From Deinococcus yavapaiensis KR-236 (GTDB lineage Bacteria; Deinococcota; Deinococci; Deinococcales; Deinococcaceae): 64,000 nucleotides of DNA. Shown piece after piece: positions 58,891 to 64,000 of this stretch (its first letter is position 1; every line of letters starts with the position of its first letter). The stretch is from assembly GCF_003217515.1 (NCBI RefSeq), contig NZ_QJSX01000005.1, positions 1 to 64,000 of the forward strand, written 5' to 3'. Below the pieces are notes generated by a model. It saw only the letters and a list, made by a program, of their open reading frames with translations. It did no database searches and was not told the origin of the DNA. The position numbers and the translations under genes were made by a program.

Positions 58891-59672
58891 GCTCGCGCGG
58901 CGACGAGGGCCCAGTCGCCGTCCGTGCGCGTGTCGACGTGTGAGAAACCTTGGCGCGCCAAGGCGGCGAGCACGACGTCGAGTTTCGACGTCAGGATGCC
59001 CGTCAGCAGCAAGGAGCCGCTCGCGACGATGACGTCTCGGTACTGGTTCATCAGCATGTCGTGCAATTCCGCGTACAAGTTCGCGACGATCACGTCGAAC
59101 GGCGCGGCGCGCACGTCGGAGAGGGTGCCTTCCACGAAGCGCAGCGTCAAGCCGTCCGGATCGAGGCCGTTCGCGCGGGCGTTTTCGCGCGCCGCCGGAA
59201 TCGTGACGGGATCGAGGTCCACTCCGAGCGCTTCGGACGCGCCGAGGCGCATCGCCGCGATCGCCAGCACGCCCGAGCCCGTTCCGACGTCCAGCACGCG
59301 CTTCCCGGCGAGGTCCGTTCGTCCGAGCTCCTCGACCGCCATCCGAGTCGTCTCGTGGTGGCCCGTGCCGAAGGCCATCCCGATGTCGATGACGAGGGCA
59401 AGCCGTCCCTCGGGCACTTCGCCTCGCAGCCAAGGCGGCACGATCGTGATTCGGCCCGCTTCCACGGGTCGAAGGCTCGCTTTCCACTCCGCTTGCCAAT
59501 CGCGCTCCTCGGCTTGCTGCCACTCGCCGATCAGGGGCAGGTCGACCCGCCGCTCGAAGTAGGCGCGCACTTCCCGCTCGCCTTCCTCCAAGCCCGTCGC
59601 GCCGAAGTCCCACAGCACGTCGAGGTCCGCCTCGTGCGACGCGTTTTCTCGTTTGAGTACGAACACCCACAT
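58887..59672 (-). CDS. prmA: Ribosomal protein L11 methyltransferase
   Basis: A 261-residue PrmA, trimethylating L11 (the substrate is encoded at 1341-1778). The N-terminal substrate domain is followed by FGTGHHETTRMAVEEL, the SAM motif VLDVGTGSGVLAIAAMRLGA and the catalytic NLYAEL (family NILA/NLL). The ATG at 59672 is set by TAGACT 7 nt upstream. Confidence 0.94.
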   Translation of the reverse strand: MWVFVLKRENASHEADLDVLWDFGATGLEEGEREVRAYFERRVDLPLIGEWQQAEERDWQAEWKASLRPVEAGRITIVPPWLRGEVPEGRLALVIDIGMAFGTGHHETTRMAVEELGRTDLAGKRVLDVGTGSGVLAIAAMRLGASEALGVDLDPVTIPAARENARANGLDPDGLTLRFVEGTLSDVRAAPFDVIVANLYAELHDMLMNQYRDVIVASGSLLLTGILTSKLDVVLAALARQGFSHVDTRTDGDWALVAARA

Positions 59673-59679
59673 GAGGGGT

Positions 59680-59685
59680 AGTCTA
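59680..59685 (-). promoter_or_regulatory. Leaderless -10 (TAGACT) of prmA
   Basis: TAGACT on the minus strand ends 7 nt before the prmA ATG. A divergent leaderless promoter for proC lies 44 nt away. Confidence 0.55.
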
Positions 59686-59728
59686 GTGCACTCCCTCTCG
59701 ACAGGATCGCCGCGCGTCTTGAAGTCTT

Positions 59729-59734
59729 TATAAT
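59729..59734 (+). promoter_or_regulatory. Leaderless -10 (TATAAT) of proC
   Basis: A consensus TATAAT ends 7 nt before the ATG at 59742; no Shine-Dalgarno. Confidence 0.65.
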
Positions 59735-59741
59735 CACGCGC

Positions 59742-60533
59742 ATGAAACTCGCGATCGTCGGCGTCGGGAAACTCGGGCTCGCCCTTTTGGAGGGCCTCAC
59801 GAAGCGCGGCGTGATCGACCCGAGGGACATCGGCCTTCTGGACGCGAACGTCGCGCGGGCGCAGCAACTCGCCGATCGCTTCGGCGCGCGCGTTCTTACT
59901 TCCGCTCAGTTGCGCGAAGCGAGCCGAATCGTGCTGAGCGTGCAACCCCGCACCTTCCCGAGCCTCGTGGAAAGCGTGGCGCAGCCCAACGTCGGCTACA
60001 TCTCGACGATGGCGGGCGTGAGCCTCGCGACCCTCTCGCGGCGCCTCGGCACGAAGCGCGTCGTGCGCGCCATGCCGAACCTCGCGGCGACGATCGGGCG
60101 CGCTCAAACGGCCTTGACGGGACCCAAGGAGGCGTTCGATCACGGCGACTTGGACTTCGCGCGCTCGCTGTTCGGCGCGGTCGGGGACGTGTACGAGCTG
60201 TCCGAGCACCTCTTCAACACGTTCACGGGCATGAGCGCCTCGGGGCCCGCGTACGCCGCGGTGTTCGCCGAGGCGCTCGCCGACGGTGGCGTGCGCATGG
60301 GACTCGCTCGACCCGTCGCGCAAGAACTCGCCGCCAAGGTGTTGATCGCCACGGGCGAACTGCTCCTCGCCCGGGCGCATCCCGCCATGCTGCGTGACGA
60401 AGTCGCCAGTCCCGGCGGCACGACCATCGCGGGCTTGCAAGCTTTGGAGGCGGGCGCGTTTCGCTCGGCCGTCATCGAAGCCGTGGTCGCCGCGACGAAG
60501 CGCGGCTCGGAGCTCGGCAAGGACGAGGAGTGA
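59742..60533 (+). CDS. proC: Pyrroline-5-carboxylate reductase
   Basis: A 263-residue ProC, the last step of proline synthesis, reducing P5C with NAD(P)H. Rossmann GVGKLGLALLEGL (7-19), VVRAMPNLAATIGRAQTAL, MSASGPAYAAVFAEALADGGVRMGL and the signature LRDEVASPGGTTIAGLQALE are all present. Length is normal. Confidence 0.94.
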   Translation: MKLAIVGVGKLGLALLEGLTKRGVIDPRDIGLLDANVARAQQLADRFGARVLTSAQLREASRIVLSVQPRTFPSLVESVAQPNVGYISTMAGVSLATLSRRLGTKRVVRAMPNLAATIGRAQTALTGPKEAFDHGDLDFARSLFGAVGDVYELSEHLFNTFTGMSASGPAYAAVFAEALADGGVRMGLARPVAQELAAKVLIATGELLLARAHPAMLRDEVASPGGTTIAGLQALEAGAFRSAVIEAVVAATKRGSELGKDEE

Positions 60534-60591
60534 GCAGCGACGTGCGAGCAGGCGTGTGAGAATACGAACGCTTCCCCAGCGACTCAGACGT

Positions 60592-60597
60592 TAATCT
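60592..60597 (+). promoter_or_regulatory. Leaderless -10 (TAATCT)
   Basis: TAATCT ends 7 nt before the ATG at 60605. Confidence 0.5.
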
Positions 60598-60604
60598 GGT
60601 CTTG

Positions 60605-61135
60605 ATGCGTTTCCTGTTGTCCGCCGTCGTCGCGCTGTCCACATCCGCGCTCGCGAGTTCGTACTTCCCGAGCGCTCCCGGAACGACGTGGAAGCTGTCG
60701 AACGGGGAAGTTCAAAAGTTGTTGCAATCCTCCACGCTTCGTGGCGTCAAGATCACGCCGCTTCAGCACACCGTGAGCGGCAAGCTCGTCTCGGAGGACT
60801 TGTTGGAGTTTCGCGGCAACGCCGTGTTTCTGCGCGGCACGCGCCAAAACGGGCGCTTGACGTGGTACGACACGCCCCTCACGATCTACCCGGGCAGTCC
60901 CCTGTCCCCGGGACAAACGTGGTCGAGCAGCGCTGCGGGCATCACCCTGGCCAGTCGCGTGATGGGGACGGAGCCCGTGACGACGTCGGCAGGCCGTTTC
61001 AACGCCCTGGTCATTCGAAACGACGTCAAGACCGCGTCGGGCGCGAGCAGCACGACGTACAGCTACTTCGTGCCCGGCGTGGGAACCGTGCGCTACATGA
61101 GCGGCAACGGCAGCGTCGTCGACTTGACAAGGTAA
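60605..61135 (+). CDS. Exported protein of unknown function
   Basis: A 176-residue protein with signal peptide MRFLLSAVVALSTSALA. The mature part begins SSYFPSAPGTTWKLSNGE and is beta-rich, ending VPGVGTVRYMSGNGSVVDLTR. The pattern of a W-x-Y/L-S-N-G start and a late V-G-x-V-R/K-Y resembles exported beta-sandwich proteins common in Deinococcus (YPxxPGxxWxY type). Function unknown. Convergent with the glycosyltransferase gene 9 nt away. Confidence 0.65.
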   Translation: MRFLLSAVVALSTSALASSYFPSAPGTTWKLSNGEVQKLLQSSTLRGVKITPLQHTVSGKLVSEDLLEFRGNAVFLRGTRQNGRLTWYDTPLTIYPGSPLSPGQTWSSSAAGITLASRVMGTEPVTTSAGRFNALVIRNDVKTASGASSTTYSYFVPGVGTVRYMSGNGSVVDLTR

Positions 61136-61144
61136 GCCGCCGAC

Positions 61145-61831
61145 TCACTCGTGCGCTTCTTGGTTCGAGCAACGTTCTTTGCGGCGCTTGCGAAAGGTCA
61201 GAAGGTCCTTGTACATCTTCGTGCGGTACTTCAATCCTTGCCACAAGCCGCGCTTTTCTTCCTTCATGACCTGCTTGAGCTTGTGGAGTTCCACGTAGCC
61301 CCACTTCACGCGGTCGTTCTTGAGGGCGTAGGTGATGGCGGGTTCGGGCCAGCGTTCGGACGCGAGGCGCGGCACGCCCAACAACCATTCTCGACGCACG
61401 GCCCGCTGTCCGCTGAGGTGTTTGGTCATGCGGTTGCCGAAGTCCGTCATGAAGCCGCCGTCGTTGAACACTCCGATCGCCATGTCGAGCTCGCCGTTGG
61501 CGACGGGCGCGAGCAGGGTGTGCAGGTGCTCGGGAGTCAAGCCGACGAGGTCCGCGTCGAGCAGGATGACGATGTCGGCGTTCGTCGCCAAAAGTCCCGC
61601 GTAGAGGGCAGGGCCTTTTCCGCCGTTCGAGTGAAGCTCCACGACGATGGCGCCCGCTTCACGAGCGACGCGCGCCGTGCCGTCGGTGGAGCCGTCCGAG
61701 ACGACGACGACTTCGCGTGTGAAGGCGAGGGCGGGTCGAACGACGTCGACGATCGTGGATTCCTCGTTGAACGCGGGAATGATCACGGCGACGCCGTACG
61801 CGCTCGGTTGTGAAGGAGTCGCCTCGCTCAT
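61145..61831 (-). CDS. Family 2 glycosyltransferase
   Basis: A 228-residue GT-A-fold glycosyltransferase. VAVIIPAFNEESTIVDVV, VVVVSDGSTDGTARVAREAGA, and the metal-binding DxD-like LLDADLVGL are present, plus NGGKGPALYAGL. It lacks C-terminal membrane helices, unlike dolichol-phosphate mannose synthases, and ends in a basic tail. Donor and acceptor are unknown. ATG at 61831 was preferred to an in-frame TTG 21 nt upstream; TACCGT lies 9 nt before the ATG. Confidence 0.85.
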   Translation of the reverse strand: MSEATPSQPSAYGVAVIIPAFNEESTIVDVVRPALAFTREVVVVSDGSTDGTARVAREAGAIVVELHSNGGKGPALYAGLLATNADIVILLDADLVGLTPEHLHTLLAPVANGELDMAIGVFNDGGFMTDFGNRMTKHLSGQRAVRREWLLGVPRLASERWPEPAITYALKNDRVKWGYVELHKLKQVMKEEKRGLWQGLKYRTKMYKDLLTFRKRRKERCSNQEAHE

Positions 61832-61861
61832 ACGTTCCTCACGGTATCGCAAAAGTCGCGC

Positions 61862-62974
61862 TTAGAAGAAGCGGGCCACGTCGCTGAACACCACGAACAC
61901 CATCAACACGAGCACGAACGCGAAGCCGAGGAAGTTGATGAAGTTCTCCTGCTCGAAGCTCAGCGGTCGGCGCAGCACGGATTGCACGAGGACGAGCAGG
62001 ATCCGCCCACCGTCGAGGCCCGGAATGGGAATGAGGTTGAACAGCGCGAGAGAGAGGTTGATGAGCGCCGCGATGCCGAGAACGCTCCACGCGCCGAGTT
62101 GCGCCGCTTGCCCGACCGTCTCGACCGTACGAACAGGGCCCGACACGCCGCTGTCCGCCGAGGGGTTGGTGTTGAGCGTCACGAGGTTGCCGACGAGGTT
62201 GCCGAACGCTTGCAGCACGAGCGGCACGCCCGTCACCATCGTCTTGACCGCCTCGCCGAGGGCGGGCAGGAAGGCGACTTGACGCGTGAGGATGGCCGGG
62301 CCGTAGCTGATGCCGAAGCGGCGGCGCTCTCCCTTGTCGTCCTTGGGATTCCAATCGAAGGTGACGTCGCGCGTGCGCCCGTCTCGTTCCAGCGAGAAGG
62401 ACTTGCGGCCCGGCAAAGCGAGGGCGTCTTGCACTTGACGGTAGCCTTCTCGGCGCTTGCCGTCGACGATGTAGAAGTCGGGGATGTCGCGCCCATCGAT
62501 GGCGACGATGACGTCTCCCGCTTCGACGCCGACGCGCTGAGCGAGCGAGTTCGGGGTGACGCTTCCGATGCTCGCGCGGTCCGTGAGCGGCGTCGTGACG
62601 CCTTGGGTCGTGTAGTACCCTGCCAGAAGCGGCAGGGCGAGCAGCAAGTTGAAGATCGGGCCCATCAACAAAATGACGATCTTTCCGAGGGCGCCGAGCT
62701 TCGCGAACCCGCGCGTGGGCGCGCGCAACTTGCCGTCGCGATCCGCGTCGGGTGCCATGCCGTCGATTTCGACGTACCCCCCGATCGGAAGGGCCGAAAC
62801 GCGCCACTCGGTGCCGCGAATCATTTTTCGGTAAATGATGGGTCCCATCCCGACCGAAAAGGACTTCACCGCGACGCCTTGCGCCCGCGCGGCCCAGTAG
62901 TGGCCGAGTTCGTGCCAAGCGGTCGCGACGACGATGATGAGTAGCCATAAAGCGATGGCGACGAGGATATTCAC
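61862..62974 (-). CDS. rseP: RseP-family site-2 metalloprotease
   Basis: A 370-residue intramembrane zinc protease. The active-site HELGH is at residues 21-25 in the first transmembrane helix. A PDZ domain occupies about 120-200 (IGSVTPNSLAQRVGVEAGDVIVAIDGRDI). The LDG motif (PIPGLDGGRILLVLV) near residue 316 supplies the third zinc ligand. It cleaves membrane anchors such as anti-sigma factors or leftover signal peptides. The GTG start at 62974 overlaps the dxr stop (GTGA); dxr-rseP is a conserved gene pair. Confidence 0.93.
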   Translation of the reverse strand: MNILVAIALWLLIIVVATAWHELGHYWAARAQGVAVKSFSVGMGPIIYRKMIRGTEWRVSALPIGGYVEIDGMAPDADRDGKLRAPTRGFAKLGALGKIVILLMGPIFNLLLALPLLAGYYTTQGVTTPLTDRASIGSVTPNSLAQRVGVEAGDVIVAIDGRDIPDFYIVDGKRREGYRQVQDALALPGRKSFSLERDGRTRDVTFDWNPKDDKGERRRFGISYGPAILTRQVAFLPALGEAVKTMVTGVPLVLQAFGNLVGNLVTLNTNPSADSGVSGPVRTVETVGQAAQLGAWSVLGIAALINLSLALFNLIPIPGLDGGRILLVLVQSVLRRPLSFEQENFINFLGFAFVLVLMVFVVFSDVARFF

Positions 62975-64000
62975 GCGCGCCCTCCTGCGACTCGGGTGAA
63001 GTCGGCGACGAGTTCGAGGGCGCGAACACGAGCCCACGCGTCCGCCTCGTCGATCGCGTCCCACGTGAGCGGCTGCGTCGACGTCTCGTTCAGCACCCGC
63101 TCGATAAGGCGGGCCATGTCCAGGTAGCCGATCTTGCCGCCGAGGAAGGCGTCCACGGCGATCTCGTCGGCCGCGTTGAGGACGGCGGGCGCCACGCCGC
63201 CGAGTTCGCCCGCACGGTACGCCAAGCTCAGCATGGGAAAGCGGTCGAAGTCGGGCTCGAAGAACTCGAGCGTCCCCGTGAGGCTGTACGAAGGCGCCGA
63301 ACGCGCGAGGCGCGGTCCGCCTCGCACGTCGCCCGCCCGCGTCATGCCGTTCGAGGCGCTGGAGAGGCCGTAAGCGATCGGGAGACGCATGTCGGGAGGT
63401 CCGAGGTGCGCCTTGAAGTTGCCGTCCACGAAACGCACGAGGGCGTGCACAACGCTTTGAGGATGAACGAGCACTCGAATTCGAGGCAACGGCAAGCCGT
63501 ACAGGGCGGCCGCTTCCAGCACCTCGAGTCCCTTGTTCATCAAGGTGCTCGAGTCGATGGTGATCTTGCGGCCCATGTTCCACGTCGGATGCTTGAGCGC
63601 CTGCTGGGGCGTGACGTCGGCGAGGTCCGTCGGCGCCGTGCGGAAGGGGCCTCCGGACGCGGTGAGGATCAACGTGTCGACTTCTTCGAGGTTCTCGCCC
63701 ACGAGCGTTTGGTACAAACCGCTGTGCTCGGAGTCCACTGGCGAGATGCGGCCGCCGCCCGACGCGGCCGCTTCCCAGATGAGGTGCGAAGCGACGACCA
63801 TGGCTTCCTTGTTCGCGAGGGCGACTGCCCGGCCCGCTTCGAGCGCGGCGCGCGTCGGAGCGAGCCCCGCGAGACCGGGAATGGCGCCGACGACGACGTC
63901 CGACTCCGCGGCGGCGACTTCGCACGCGTCGGAAACGACGCGATGGCTCGGCAGACGTCGGCGCGCTTCCGAGAGAAGCGCGTCGGAAACGCTGACGACG
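62971..64000 (-). CDS. dxr: 1-deoxy-D-xylulose 5-phosphate reductoisomerase, partial
   Basis: The C-terminal 342 residues of Dxr; the N-terminus lies beyond the right edge. Dxr makes MEP, the committed step of the non-mevalonate isoprenoid pathway. Visible: VVVGAIPGLAGLAPTRAALEAGR, ALANKEAMVVASHL, the metal and substrate loop PVDSEHSGLYQTL (family PVDSEHxAIFQ), GGPFRT, HPTWNMGRKITIDSSTLMNKGLE, and VHPQSVVHALV. All are normal. It is translationally coupled to rseP. Confidence 0.95.
   Translation of the reverse strand, partial: VVSVSDALLSEARRRLPSHRVVSDACEVAAAESDVVVGAIPGLAGLAPTRAALEAGRAVALANKEAMVVASHLIWEAAASGGGRISPVDSEHSGLYQTLVGENLEEVDTLILTASGGPFRTAPTDLADVTPQQALKHPTWNMGRKITIDSSTLMNKGLEVLEAAALYGLPLPRIRVLVHPQSVVHALVRFVDGNFKAHLGPPDMRLPIAYGLSSASNGMTRAGDVRGGPRLARSAPSYSLTGTLEFFEPDFDRFPMLSLAYRAGELGGVAPAVLNAADEIAVDAFLGGKIGYLDMARLIERVLNETSTQPLTWDAIDEADAWARVRALELVADFTRVAGGRA

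Overview
The window is a high-GC bacterial chromosome segment that reads as a Deinococcus species. The evidence is the tuf-rpmG-secE-nusG-rplKA-rplJL-rpoBC order, the 55-aa L33, the MnSOD and the protein styles. It is supported by a very frequent start arrangement: a TANNNT -10 box ends 5-9 nt before an ATG/GTG with no Shine-Dalgarno, the signature of leaderless transcripts known to be abundant in this genus. I see no rRNA, tRNA, CRISPR array or insertion sequence. The window is cut inside tuf (left) and dxr (right).

Layout. 1-12.1 kb: translation/transcription core (tuf 3' end, rpmG, secE, nusG, rplK, rplA, an L10-leader RNA, rplJ, rplL, a 480-nt control region, rpoB, rpoC). 12.2-14 kb: a beta-hydroxyacid dehydrogenase and a DegV lipid-binding protein. 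14-22.3 kb: an aerobic carbon-monoxide dehydrogenase locus: divergent mocA, then coxM-coxS-coxL-coxG-(XdhC-YHS)-coxD-coxE. CoxL carries the form I active-site loop AYRCSFR. 22.3-26 kb: SufU, a DUF305 protein with a Met/His tail, a secreted-repeat/cupredoxin protein and two exported proteins. 26.1-30.8 kb: a glucose-type ABC importer with a ROK repressor. 31.2-36.5 kb: lysS, a KefB-type antiporter with a C-terminal UBP zinc finger, moaB and small membrane proteins. 36.6-39.8 kb: hslO, a RluD-type pseudouridine synthase, sodA. 39.9-44.3 kb: an exported TPR protein and a BTAD/ATPase regulator. 44.4-51 kb: coaD, rsmD, an autoregulated TetR with an SDR, ALDH, mobA, and an S9 peptidase. 51-55 kb: a membrane acyltransferase, a PlsY-like/acyl-ACP-reductase-like fusion, and two tandem phosphoribosyltransferases. 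55-64 kb: a FAD oxidase, a double GNAT, a pyrophosphatase-like protein, a lipoprotein, rsmE, prmA, proC, a glycosyltransferase, rseP, dxr.

How the parts fit. A molybdenum theme recurs: MocA (MCD cofactor) sits beside the CO dehydrogenase, with MoaB and MobA elsewhere. CoxD/CoxE and the XdhC-like protein are the maturation factors expected for a Mo/Cu hydroxylase. CO oxidation would supply electrons, while the ABC importer supplies sugar carbon.

Most unusual items: (1) the 557-aa fusion of a degenerate PlsY membrane domain to a long-chain acyl-ACP reductase-like domain that keeps its catalytic Cys (52191-53864), possibly a source of fatty aldehyde for the alkylamine lipids of Deinococcus; (2) the form I CO dehydrogenase locus with an XdhC-YHS fusion; (3) the antiporter with a ubiquitin-protease-type zinc finger; (4) a sulfocyanin-like domain with Gln at the axial ligand position; (5) several clean palindromes and very stable hairpins in the spacers.
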